A stretch of DNA of 64,000 nucleotides from positions 316,982-380,981 of the forward strand of contig NMRA01000377.1 in assembly GCA_002633005.1 (NCBI GenBank), given 5' to 3'. This document shows, in pieces, positions 11,244-24,700 of the stretch. Within the stretch, counting starts at the first letter, position 1; every line of letters starts with the position of its first letter. The position numbers and the translations under genes were made by a program. Origin of the DNA: Phoronis australis (taxonomy: Eukaryota; Phoronida; Phoronidae). Under the pieces are notes generated by a model. That model did no database searches. It was not told where the DNA came from and saw only the letters and a program-made list of their open reading frames with translations.

Positions 11244-14200
11244 TTAATTCTGTGAATATACTCAAACGGCCTGCTCACATTACTCACGGTTTGCATGGTT
11301 TCCCAGACTGAATAGTGTCAATCAAAAACGTTAGTCATAACATCATCTTTAAGAATATGTTTGCATCTAGACAAGCACCCTTACGACCTATTTTACTGTG
11401 CATTTTCGTTTATTTCTAAAATTATACACACAATTACTTTCGAGGGTACCCGAAAAGTAAAACAAAAGATGTGCCGTTTTCTGAATACACCGATCGGGAC
11501 TTATTATCAGAAATTCCCTGTAAAGTAGTTATTAATCTTCTTCAGTCTCCAGAGATCGTCTGCGTGACCTCACCGTCTGCTGACATTGTGTCAGTAAAGG
11601 TGTGCTTCGTACATGTCTGATAAAGATGTCAAAGGGCGAGAGCTCAACCGCAATTTTTGTATGTGTTGGCCTGATTTCATTTCCCACGTGCATTTACTGG
11701 TGATGTACTTTAATTGTTTAATTGCTTTACAAATACACGCCAATTTTCTCTAACCAGTTTGCACTCCTTGAAGTACAAGTATTCCAGACCAAGTTTTCTC
11801 GATTCCTATGTGGTGAGGCAACTTATCACGAATTCTGATTCGTCTATTGTTTTCATGGTTTTTAACGAGCAGTCAATATCAGAGGCGGAGAAATAGTGGA
11901 GTTGATTCACAATACTTTGAAGAACGGTATGGCGGGGACGACAGTTGAGCTCAAGGTTATGCGAGAAACTGGATGAACAAATCTGGCGAATTTACAAACA
12001 TCATATCTCAGAGTGACATGATTTATAAAGGGCAATTGTCCCGGACAAGCCTCCAAAAGCGGACCCAAGTTATAAAAGGCGTGCGACCCAAACACTTGAA
12101 TATGAAAGGCTATATCATTTACAAGAAATTAAAAAAGTGATCATAACTGATCATTGGGTCTACCCTCCTTCCATCACCTTTCTTAAAGGGATGCTAAACC
12201 CTGCTCTGATAATTTCCAACAATCCTCGTGTTGTCACGTGCTAACTGAATGTATCAGTGATGTCAATCTTGAACGATGAAAGCAGGAATGAACTAAAAAC
12301 GCACACTCCCTGTGTCGGAGATTGTACATTATGGTTCTTGGTGGGTGGTCTTTCGCCAGAATTGACGTGTAAAAGCGTAGGTCACGCATGCCCGTTTAGC
12401 AGACTTTGAAAGGAGCTTTCATATTTTCCTCCAAACTTTTGAGGGTTAGTGTCGGGATTAAAGAGCATTAATTTGTATCAGAGAATTAGATGAAAAATTC
12501 GTTTTAAATATATATTATGTTTGTAGGTCCAAAGCCGGTTTGGTATCCTTTTAACATAAACGATTTCGCAAAAAGGCTATTTATTAGGACCTTGTCTTTG
12601 TACGGAAAGAAACAGGAAATAAGTAGCCTTACATTACACCTTCCGGTCACCTCCAAATACTGGGAGTGTATATCAAATAGTATACAATCCCCCCCCAAAA
12701 AAAACGGAAAATCACTCCATTGTCCCTTTATAAAGAAGGGGTCTTTATTAGAGAAACACAGCTACTCTCATACACGTTTTACCGTGTCTTTCTCTTCTCC
12801 TCTTGACTAAATGAACTTATCAATAAGGTATTCCTTAACATTCTAAGGTTTTTAGGATCTTATTGACAAGACTACACATTTAGCTGGATATCTACAAAAC
12901 TGTATGTATTTTTCGAAAGCAGAAAATCCGTTAAATTTGATTTTTGACTTTAGACCAATTTGCCATTTGTAAAACTTGCTTTTTTAGTTTTTTAGGAAAG
13001 TTTAGCAAAAATAAAGGTACATTTCTTGCAAAACAACAATATAAATAATATGACCATATTTCTTACGATACAAATATTCAAAAACACCATTACTTTTTTC
13101 TAAAGTATCGTTCCGTTTTCGTTCTATGCAACTTCCAAATCGTTTCATAAAACCATACAAGTTCTATTTTTGATATTTGAGAGCCCTTCGTGCAAAAATG
13201 GAACATTTTAAAGACAATTCCTAAAAGGGTTTTGGAAAACAGTGTTTATAGCGTGGTATATGAGAGTTTCAGTTGAATCTGATCCGCCATTTTTGACGTA
13301 CGATGTTCCGAAGTTGGTATAAATTGCACATTTGTCAAGGGTCCTACATATGTTTTGACAACGGTTGTCACACGATTGACTTTAACTGCATTTGCTAAAG
13401 ATAGGTCGCTATGCCTTGCACTTATATATAATTGCAGGTAAAACGTTCGGCATCCATTGGTTAACCGACAATAGATATCGATTAACCCTTCTGTATTTTT
13501 TAAAATCTCAAATATGAATTCGAATTTAAATTTCATAAATAATCCCCATTACAATGCACCACTCACTGTGTTTGTTTTTGAGGCGTTCACTCGTGAAATA
13601 CATATTGCTGCAGAAATATTTGCAAGACATCGTTTGAACTTGTCAAATAATCGTACCACTTCAAATACTATTTGATAACATACCCACCAGTGGGCGAACC
13701 GAACCTATGTATTCGAGCACGGACGTCCTTGGTCGACGAAAATTTTCTATTTGATCAGGGTCTCTATGGCAACCGATCTGTGGCGGACACGTCCAAATGC
13801 ACTGATCTTGGATTGTAATGCTGTTTGAAGCCAGTCCGCATGGAAATGCACGTTATTCACACGAAAATGTTTAAGTTTGCAACGAAGAAGACTCAAGATA
13901 ATAAGGCCAACTAACACAGTTGAGTTCCGGTTTGTGACTTTTTGCGCAGATGCTGTTTATTTTTCGAAAAAAATCCACGTGATAAAATGGTGTATTTTTT
14001 CTTCGTCTCAATCAATAATGAACCCTTTTTAGTTATTGATTGACGTTCAGAGGATGATTGAGACCTTGCTAGACAAGTCACGATGCTTGGATGCGTTTGT
14101 CTGACTTTTTAAAAGTTTGCGAGCTTGGCTGAACTTGAGACGGACGACATTTTCTTTAAGCAGTGAAGCGCAGATTTCAAAACGAATCGGACTGCATATC

Positions 14201-15690
14201 AGAGCCAACTATGCGTTCATAGGTTGACGGACAATAATCACGTACAGGACTCCCGCGGATTTTAAGAATCAGCTTGATGAGCGGATACATGTAATTGTCT
14301 CTCATTTCCATTCAGGGCATTTTTCAAACATTGCGGCTTTTTCCCGTTGCTCCCAACTTGTTCGATTCTATAGCCCAACAACAAGTTGGGAAGTTTAGCC
14401 CTGTAGCCAATATCTTCATTCTGGCATTTATGGTTGGAGGACCAGCTCTCTTTTGTTCGATAATTGGTCTCATCTCCAATAAGATCGTATCTAGCCTGAC
14501 TGGGCTGTGCTGTTAAAAATAAATGTTAAGTTATAACTTATTTGAACATAAACCAAAAGCATTTCTGAAATCCTCGTCAAATGGTGATCATGTTTAGTTT
14601 TTGAATGGCCGAAATCGCCCAACTACAACTGAAGTTACGACAATCTATTCTTTCCGAACGTATCAATTCGCTCTGGGTTTGACTATGTTCACAGGTAGTC
14701 TGTAATAAGCCTAGTAGATAATTGGCCTGCTTGTTGTCATACCAGACAAAAGACTGTGCTTGGCAGTTAGCAAAGAAGCTAGATGTTACCACACGCTCAC
14801 AACCCTCTACGTCTGGTAAAGTCACTGAACGGGAAAACGCCGTCATGATTGTTTGCGGGTGAGACATTGTGCGTCGCCCACGCTTACATCAAAACTGTCT
14901 TCTCCGCTTCGATTCCTTTCAATAAAAAATGAATTTGCAACCAAGATAAAATTTTACATGCTTGATGAATTTGCTATAAGACCAAGGAGAAACAACAAGG
15001 GAGCTGAAAAGTCGTGAGACTCTGCATATCAATTGCGGAAAACCCAATCTCAATAGGCAACTGGCACACCACAGGTTGTCATTGTAATATAGTCCACTAT
15101 TATACTCCTCTGTACCTGACTGTGTCTCATTACTTAGTATTGTTGTGCCCAGTAAGGTGGTCACTGTTTCACTTCTAATATTGTTTCAATAGACACCGAA
15201 ACATGTCAAACCGATTTAAATGTAAATCAATCAACGCTTAACACCATTATTTCGACATATGAAACTGAACTTAGAATTACTAAGATTTATTCTTCTAATT
15301 TCAGTTGATACTGTATACATACACATATACATGTATTATATACATGTACCTATACGCATACACGCACACCGACGTTGAGTAGCATCTGGTCGCAGCGCTA
15401 GCGAGTGATTTTCTTTATCACCGGGCACGCCCACGTAAAAGTAACTTACGTACGCTTCACCTATCTTGGTTTTTTCTTGCGACGTCACGAATGTAAAAAT
15501 TTCATTTATAAAACGAATAGATTGTGACCCTGGCGGTGAACCAGTCAATTTCTCAAGATAGTGATTGTATACCTTATCTTATCTAAACAAGCGGGTATTT
15601 GATTTTTGGGAGTACTACATTTAGGGTTTGTTTGAAAACCTTGAGGTATCGCAAGGCACGCTGTAGAGCTCAATCTGAGGCAGCGCAGAG
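11244..15690. other. Intergenic stretch, no confident gene
   Basis: Both strands hold only short open frames without splice context or recognisable domains, apart from the possible terminal exon at 14316-14516. A TA/CA-rich simple stretch lies at 15309-15366. Confidence 0.5.
14316..14516 (+). CDS. Possible lone 3'-terminal exon of a membrane protein
   Basis: A good acceptor (tttccattcag|ggc) opens a 66-codon frame to TAA, and aataaa follows at 14518-14523. The product has Pro/Leu-rich and hydrophobic parts (FQTLRLFPVAPNLFDSIA, ANIFILAFMVGGPALF, IIGLIS), as in the last helix of a transporter-like protein. I found no upstream exons, so it may be a relic or chance. Family not recognised. Confidence 0.3.
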   Translation, partial: GIFQTLRLFPVAPNLFDSIAQQQVGKFSPVANIFILAFMVGGPALFCSIIGLISNKIVSSLTGLCC

Positions 15691-15738
15691 ATGACCTTGC
15701 TCTGGTTATTTTTACTTTTTGTATTTAATGAATTTCAG
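15691..15738 (+). CDS. Candidate first coding exon (a) of gene B: signal peptide
   Basis: ATG with G at -3, encoding MTLLWLFLLFVFNEFQ, then a consensus donor (cag|gtaagt) in phase 0 that fits the MNNL exon at 20484. Joined to DVNAK it gives a short but classic signal peptide with a plausible cut after VNA. The intron to 20484 would be 4.7 kb. Confidence 0.5.
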
Positions 15739-18700
15739 GTAAGTACACGGAAATGTGTGACAATCTATAGCTTTGTATCATTGGTTTACGTCAGAAAATG
15801 AAAAAAAAAAAAATTCTTTCAGTAGTTAAGGTATATCCGTGAGATTAAGAGAAATTTTGGAACCAAGAAGAGCTCAAATATTTAGAATTTCTTCTCATTT
15901 ATTGATGGTATATTTGTGTGTGATCTCATATTTTATAAACGCGTTGTCGATTGCAGAAAGACATTTCTGGTCCGTTTGGTGTTAGTACTATAGCTTGTCC
16001 TGATGTATGAACTCATTTTTTATAAACGTTCGGAAAACATTCGGAATCTATATGTGACCAAAGAGTCTTGCAAGATTGCTCAGCTAGTGGAGAATTACTA
16101 CACTGTATGTCATTCGGTTTTAGTCCCACACTTGAAAAGCGCCAGTTCTATTTGTAGTCAAAAGCAGTTCAGCTATTAAAATGAATTCTTGTATTTAGAA
16201 TCTACGAAAACTAATTTCTGACGTTCAACTAATGTAAATTTATTCTAATTTTGTTGTATTTCAACATGTTGTCTTGGATTTGTTTAAAATTATACAATCA
16301 AAAGACGAAGCAAGAGCTCTAAAACTAGACTACTTGGTCACGCGTGGGAGTTGGCATTCCATTCCTCCAGTTGTAGGTTTGATGAATGGAACACGAATAA
16401 CACCCTGTGGCGCAATCAAATCAGCTGCGAACGGTATAGATGACGAAAAAATTGACTATCCAACATTCATGAAGTCCCACAATTAATTTAACACCCTAGT
16501 AAACGAAAGCCCCGAGGAAAAGTCGATCTATGCCCATTGTTTGATTCACACTCAAACTGAGGGTGGGATGGGCGAATTTATTGTTGAAAAGCAAACAGGA
16601 ATGTAGTAAAGTAAAGTAAAAAAGCGAAAAGCAAATTTGTACAGGGATTCATAAAACATTCGCCGAGACTGTAAACTGGGCGTTGTTAGAACACCTTTGA
16701 CCTCGTGAACACAATAGATTGAATATAGAGAAATTTAATACATGTACAAAACACGACATTCGGTATTTCTGATTCAACTCAACTTTAAACCCAAAGTCGG
16801 CCTAGCACATCAAAACATTGTTTGCTGAAGGACCGAGACGCATAATATGAGATATGATTAAATCTTCTCAAGTCTGAAAGTAATTAAATTTGGAGCCGTG
16901 TATCAATGAAAGGCATGTAATTTACTGGACGCGAAGATAACCCAGAGTATAGAACTGTCATTCATGAATGGCGGGGGTTTCATTAACCAAACATTAGGTT
17001 TAAGCAACAGCAAGTTCCATACGCTTTCAGCAACAATTTCAAACGCAACTGAGTACATATTACACAGCAACATAGACGTTGGAAAACAGCGATTCCTCTT
17101 AAGGGATCAAGGTTTTTCAACGTCCGTGGCGAGTCACAGATTTTTATAACTTGTGATACCTCAGAGGCATTGCTAAATATCCAGCATAGGTGTGATTCAA
17201 GTAGTTGTTGTTGTAAAGACAATAATTATAGCGTACGAAGCAAAAATGTGTTTTGAATTTACAAAGTTTAACGTTAAGCCTGTACAGTAACATTATCAGC
17301 ACTAAAACAGCTCCTACGCCAGGCCCGTAGCCAGCATTGGACGGGGGGTGGTTCGAATTTCTAGAAAGGTGGACCTTTTGCAAACGTCAACACTCAAGTT
17401 CTTGGTAAGGCGCTTGTCGCAGGTTAATTATGGGGAAGGGAAATATGTATCCGCGGCAACGATGGCTCTCAGCTCTATGCTCCTGAGATAAGACGGAATT
17501 TGTAATACCAGAAATGAGGATGTCGTGACGATTGCTCGCAAACAACAGGAATTAAATTCGGTCGTAATGTGATCCATAAATATAACCTAACGTTCTCGCC
17601 ATACCGTGAATAATGAGCTTACAAGGAATTCACGCCTTTCTAAAGATGTGCGGAAAGTTTCACTGCCCTTCTGAGCGGCTTTCACCGGGATGCAAAGAGA
17701 GTGCATCGTCGGTGTCGGATACGGTTGTGTTGACCGCATTGTCCTGCGCGAGCAAGACCCAATTAAGTGTAATTGTCCAACCATAAACTGTCGTAATCAT
17801 CACTGCCTGTACGTAATGGTGAATTTTCAAATTGCATTTATCAATAATTTTCGTTAAAAAGGAATACCATGGCGGTACTCAGCGGTAAAAACAACCAAGT
17901 TAGGTTTTCGATTATTAAAAATCGATGAACTTAAAAAGCTAAAAACAGCAAACATTGGGTACGATTGAAGATAAACGATCGTGCGTATCGATACAATCGG
18001 GGGATTTACAAACGCTGATCAGAGTTGCCAATATATCACATTTATTATTCTTTTAATATTCTTTCAATCTCGTTTAACCAGATCTTTGACTAGGAAACAG
18101 TTGTATTTAACTTGTGCCCACTCTATATTTTTATGGCTGACAAAAAGCTACATTAGTTATATAGTTAGTGCAACCAAAATCGTCCAGAGATTCCAAATCT
18201 TCAGTTTGGCTATCACCATTTGCACTTCTGTACACATTTCATGATTTGAGTTCTAATAAAGATTAAACTTGAACTAATGACATGTGGTTTTGTTCGCTGT
18301 GAAATGTTTAGTGTAGCTGCAATCTGGAAAGTTCAGGGATGGGTTCACAATTAATTAAACTAATTAAGTTTCGGTGGTGATCAAATCTACTACTGTTTTT
18401 GGTACTTCAAGTTTAAAATAAAGTAAAAAGATATCAACCCGTTCCTGGTAAGAAAAAAACAAGTATGAAAATGAAATAACACAAACCGGCATGAAACATT
18501 TAAAACCATCGTTCCTTTCGGAAGCTGTCCACGGTCAAGATAAACATAAATTAACATTTTTAGTCATTTTGTAATGTTTAAAATGTACCAAGTTAAAACT
18601 GCTCGCTACAGTTGCAGACTGTAACTTTGTGAAAATGCCAGAGACAACCAATTTAGGTGAACTAACAACCATCATTCTTGAGACAGTAGTGCTAGCTATT

Positions 18701-21700
18701 ACCTTTCGACTTCATTAGCTCAAATCTACACCAATACAAAGGGCGACCTGAATAGGCATCATAAAAGTTATCTGGGGCTAAAAAAAACTTTAGAAGGTAG
18801 CTAACCTTCGGAGTAGTGAACCTTCGGTCATGTACTTGTAATCTTGGAAATCTTTTCCATCAAAATTGTTGCTCGTACGAAATCTGCGAAGCTGTGTACC
18901 ATTGACATTGACTGACAAGAGAAGACTTTCTCCATTAAGTTTTAATTAGGTCAAGACTTACCTAATAATGTGAACATGCGGGGATTTCTCAGTGCAAGAA
19001 TACACGGTAGCTAAATGTCTGAGTTTTGAGAAACGATAGAGTAGTCAGTGAACTTACCGTCGGCGTGTACTGAATTTAATAGAACGGAAACGCACACACG
19101 TGTACACGCATGCATGTCAATCCACCAATCCACAATCAAAGTGGACACTTGATGATCAAGATATTTGGGGATCACTTTAAATTTCTAAATTTGAAAATGC
19201 TTGCAATTAATCCAAACTATGCTAGAAAGTACACCAAAGTAGCAAATATCAAACCCATTTTCTGCTGTTTTGTTTATCGCACTACATTTGGGTATCTCGC
19301 TCGATGCTATAAAGTTTGGGCTAGGCATAGACATTTACTTCTAGACTTCTTTGTTACCCTATGGTGTAGACAGAGACCTAGCGCTATCAATGCCGATGAA
19401 TAACATAAAACATCCTCTAATCGTCATATACGCAGTCACCACTCGGGCCGGATACGACCCGATGATTATGTAAAGCGCTTATCATCAGAAGCAAATTCAA
19501 AATTACTATTAACTTATTTATGATTGTGGTTAGTAGAACTTATAGTTACAACATTTTTTTGTCCATCTAGTAAACCCTATCTTATCCTCATTAGATAGGC
19601 ACGGGCTGGACCTTTTCCTCGGAGAGGGGTTCCATCGAACCCCCGGAACCCCCCTGGCTACAGGGCTGCTAATGCGAATGCGAACCTAGAACCTTCGCGG
19701 TCACAATCATACTTAGAAATAACAAAAATTAGCAGTGATAACAACAATAACAACAATGATAACAACAACAATAATAACTTATAAGAATAATGATAATAAC
19801 AGTGATATTTGCAATAACATGTTTGAGTAATTATTGTTATTACTAATTATCCATGTTATTATAATTATTGCTGTCGCTGTTCTAGTTACTAATTATTATT
19901 ATTATTATTAACAGCATAATAATTAATATTCCTTTATCAACGATTATTGCTATTGCAATAATTATTACTACTATAACCACTTGGTATTATTATTACTATA
20001 ACAATCATTATAACTACTATTATTACTAATTATTATCATTACTTGTGGCGGGACAGGCTGCCGCCCATTAGTGCTAGTCACTATTCATATTCTGGTGTCA
20101 ATTGTGACTTTGAGCTATTTGTTGGCTAGTTATTGATAGGCAAATGCCCATGCTGGTTCTTTGGATACCGCGAGGTTTGAGTCAATCTTTTATCAGAGTT
20201 TGTGAAGCGTGGTTCATCGTTGACATACTTACAAAATACGATGAAAGTGCAGTCACTGGTCTTATTATTTACTTGTGAACTGATACTGTTTATGACCATC
20301 ATCAAAGGAATGCCGACAAGTTTTCAGGGAGTTAGTCAAGGTGCAGAACAAAACGGTTTTCCAACTACATATATTAACTCAGTTGTTCAATAATAAACCT
20401 ATTTCTTATATTTCGGGCACAAGGAATTCGTTCAGTGACAGAACTTATGTTCAAAATGTGTAAACCTTTAATTATATTTATAGGACGTCAATGCTAAAGG
20501 AAAACTTCTTGTGAGCTTTCGGAATTTCAACAACCCCAAACACATCGCATTTGATCAGGACTGTTGTGACGGCGTGTTACTGGGAAGTGGGACATGTACT
20601 GGCACGTGTGATCCGGCGTTTGTATTGTGCATGGGATGGAACGGCACGTAAGTGGAAACCAGAACAGGGTCCTCTTTCATAAAAAGACTACTTCTTTGTC
20701 ATTGAGCATGGTGTTTCCAATGTAACTATCACAGCTGAGCAAAACACAGCATTTTTCGGACATACATAGTAAGCATACACTTCTTTATCAGCAAAAGAGA
20801 AATAAAATTGTCCAACGGGCAAGGTCTCTTTTATTTTCATCCTTGTTCTCTACGCTCTCTATCACATGTCCAAGGTAAAGAGGACGAGTGCACCCGGAAC
20901 ACCACGGGTATTTCGCAGCCTCAAATTTCCACTCGGCGGTACATTCATCTACGCATGTGCGAAATTCAGACATGCATTCGGTCATTCTCCAGTTTGGAGG
21001 TCACATGAATTAAGCCACTAAATGCACAGAGAACGTTCATCTACCAAGAGAAGGTTAAGGCTATGAAAATACACGAGTTGTTCTGGATGGGCCCAATGTT
21101 CTTTCATTCCATAAACTATTTCAAGCAAGTTACTTTTTACATTTTATTTCACTAGCATTGATATATTAAAATTAAAAAAAGATGACATTATTGTCCATAA
21201 ATCGAATTTACATTATATCTGGGCATAAGTGACTTTAGCTGACCTGGCACGTCGATTTCCTCTGTGCTTGCACTTGCAAAGGAAACCTCATAGCAGACGC
21301 AACATACCAGGATGAGATCCTGCAGCATTCAGCAATACCGCATGATTCACCGTTTACAACAGGCACGTAAGCAATGCAGTACATTACAATGCTCTGCGCA
21401 TGCGTATAGAAGCACGTCATAAAAATTCCGCAACTTTCGTCATCTCTCTGCTTTAACAATGAAAAATCTACAATGAAGTTTAACATATTCTAAATTTCTG
21501 ATAACCGGAAAAGTTGAATCACACTGAACTTCACTTTTGAGAAAATCGGAAAAAATAAAAAAACACAAACGGCTGTTTTCGAAGTTTTCTTGTTAATGAT
21601 GTCTTTAACAAAAGACGGCATGAACAATCACGGATGTTTTAGCCATTCTCTGTTTCAGTAGCAGCGCATGTACCGGGGCAGGTCAGTTAGAAGCTGTTGA

Positions 21701-24700
21701 AGCTACAAACGAGAACTTCACGTTTGCTGACCAATCTAATGTCCTCATAGATTTTGAAGAGTGGAATGTAAGTATATTTATTATTGGGATAACTATGGAA
21801 ATCCGGAACGGAAAATACTCCAGTACACACATTCTTTTTGCAAGACAAAAATATAATCAAAATCAAAATTTATCATGCCAGATCAGGACCAAAATTCAAC
21901 ACGTCAGATCCGAGAATTTATCACGCCAGGACAGAAAATAAAAAAATTTATTACGTTAGGAAAATTTCACACGTCCGGAAAATTTTACACATCAGGAAAA
22001 TTTTGTGAGACCACGTGACCATCCACAAGCACGTTACCCCTCGAAGAGATGACGTAATGTGTACACAATGTCTAGCCGACGACAGTCATATTATCGTGAC
22101 AATAATGTTGAATTTCTGTCGTCTCTTCCACGTTTTCCAACAGAAGCCAAATGTACACTTGGATACACTAGTCTTGAATACGACTGAGTTTTACAGACAC
22201 AGCGGATCGTCATTGTCAGGTGGTCTCCTGGCATAAAATTTTCTCCTGGCAAGAAATTTTCTCCTAGCCAGAAAGTCCATGTCCGGACGTGATAAATTTT
22301 GTGTCCTTGCTAGATAAACTATAGGTTCTGGATAGTTAAATTTTGGTTTTGAATCTATCTTTTGGTCATGCAGAGAATTTTATTCTCGAATAGAAAATTT
22401 GTGTCCTGGATTTTTCCGCGTTGGCTTTCCATAGATAAATAATTTGCTCATTGTTCAAGGTGTACTAATATACAAAAAATCTGCAAGGTCACAAATTCAA
22501 CTGCAACAGATTGAGTAATTTAAAGATGAAATATATCAAGTTCTTTACCACATGGAGGCTCATGGTCCCTAGCTTTTGTACTCGATATCGAAAATATTTG
22601 TGACTTTTTCATTCTACTGACTATAGGTACTCGAGTATAATATGGTTCTCTAATCCAATTTCTGACGTAAAAACTCAAAATTTCGTTTCAGATTTCGAGA
22701 TTTTGAATTACAATAATCGAACTTGTAACTTAAAAATGCTTGGGTCTTCAAATACTTACTAGGATTTAGAGAGTGATCCACGTAAGCTACTACATAATCA
22801 CGCTCAGGATAATAGAAAATTATCTCGAGTTTGTACTAAGGTAGAACGGGGGTCAAAAAGAATTTCAAGTACTATGATTTGACACAGAGCCAGGACTGGT
22901 CTTTGGAATGAACCTAAAGATTTTTTGCATTGCGACTACACTCAGCTAAAGTCTTTGTGACAAAAGTTTTTCGGAATATACATGAGCGCAAAATTGTAGA
23001 ATTCTACAGTGATACACCCAAGTGAAAATTTTTAAGAAAAAATCCGAAAAATGCTCCGCAAAAAAGAATGCCATGGTTGGGGCTTACGCTTACTTACGTA
23101 AAAAAGCAAATTTGACTATCGTGCAAATTTTAGGCAGGAAAAAGATTTAAAGCATTTTCCTTAGTCCAGAACAAAAGACATTTTCCCAGTTTTATTATTA
23201 AACGTAGACTAAGAACTTCCATATAACTTTATAAAATATTTACTTGCGTCCCCACGGTAAAAGGTGAATGTTCATTCTCTTTAGATTGCATACTTTGGAG
23301 CTAAACATAAAATGAGCGCTGAGCCATTTTTGGTGATTTCAATTATTGGGGACAAGTAAAACAACACAAGAATAATATGTTAAGTTGTATTGGGAATTTC
23401 AGGGTCACAGATCTACCTTAATTACAAGAGTTAACACAAACATTTGAGGTACACAATGAGTAATTGGGTATCACAGATTAGTATAATACCAAATAGGTAC
23501 TAATACCAAATGGGAAATGGCCGATTACCTACCAAGTTGGTCGAGCAAAACGGCAAATTCAATAATAAGTACCAAATGGGTACAAACTGCCAATGGGCAA
23601 ATATTATAAAGTACCAAGTGGGTACACCAAACGGCCAACTGGACTTAACAACCTGGCAAAGCAGGTTGCGCACAAGCTGAGGGAGCAGACGAGCCGGAGA
23701 GATAAAAAAGATATTGTAAGGAACGTGGTGTTGTGGCTTAGTTTGTGTCGAGAGATGTGACCGGGGTGGAGAGAGGCAATCCACAGTGACAGACGCTAAA
23801 GCGCAGTTTTGGTCGCTAACCAATGAAGTCTTCTCCTGCTTGACGGCAACGCGTTCCGGGCTTGAAGGAGGTACCAGCAGTGACTGTAATAAGAACTATA
23901 ACCAGCAGCAGATTTTGTTCGACTCAGGGTAGGGAGGGTGGGATAGGTATATAACTGTTTCATTGCCGGAGATTTTGTTTAGCACCGCCTCACTGGAGTG
24001 AGATTAACTAAAAAACTTACTATTGTGTTACAGAATGGTGGGTGGTCTTTCCCTAAAGTTGTGTTAGAGAGCTGGATGGGAAAGTCGTTGTTAATATCTG
24101 TTGATAAGACAAAGTACAATATCAAAGGGTCCAAAACTAAAGGAATGCCACCGTTTTTGTTTTTGTCCATTTGTCAACTCTGCCNTCACGACAGGCAGGA
24201 CCAAAATTCAACACGTCAGATCCGAGAATTTATCACACCAGAACAGAAAATTAAAAAAATTATTACGTCAGGAAAATTTCACACGTCCGGAAAATTTCAC
24301 ACGTCAGGAAAATTTTGTGAGACCACGTGACCATCCACAAGCACGTTACCCCTCGAAGAGATTACGAAATGTGTACACAATGTCTAGCCGACGACAGTCA
24401 TATTATCGTGACAACAATGTTGAATTTCTGTCGTCTCTTCCACGTTTTCCAACAGAAGCCAAATGTACACTTGGATACCCTAGTCTTGAATACGACTGAG
24501 TTTCACAGACACAGCGGATCGTTATTGTCGGGTGGTCTCCTGGCATAAAATTTTCTCCTGGCAAGACATTTTCTCCTAGCCAGAAAGTCCATGTCCGGAC
24601 GTGATAAATTTTGTGTCCTGGCTAGATAAACTATAGGTTCTGGATAGTTAAATTTTGGTTTTGAATATATTTTTTTGGTCATGCAGAGAATTTAATTCTC

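Larger units (their letters stand above)
15739..20240. other. Long intron or upstream region of gene B
   Basis: No supported exon. It contains an inverted pair of transposon-end-like sequences (17322-17357 and 19630-19669) and a trinucleotide-rich stretch from 19737. The open frame at 16274-16486 has no splice context or recognised domain. Confidence 0.5.

Noticed and set aside
16274-16486. 70-codon open frame
   Set aside because: Considered as a transposon or exon fragment; no motif, acceptor or neighbour supports it.
20788-20985. Antisense Cys-containing open frame
   Set aside because: Lies in a gene B intron, no splice or start context, no domain recognised.
21235-21486. Antisense open frame with several Cys
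   Set aside because: Intronic, no related sequence elsewhere in the window, composition like its surroundings.
23500-23823. Antisense 107-codon frame, repeated at 25927
   Set aside because: The two are the same intron sequence from the duplicated block; no domain and no splice context.
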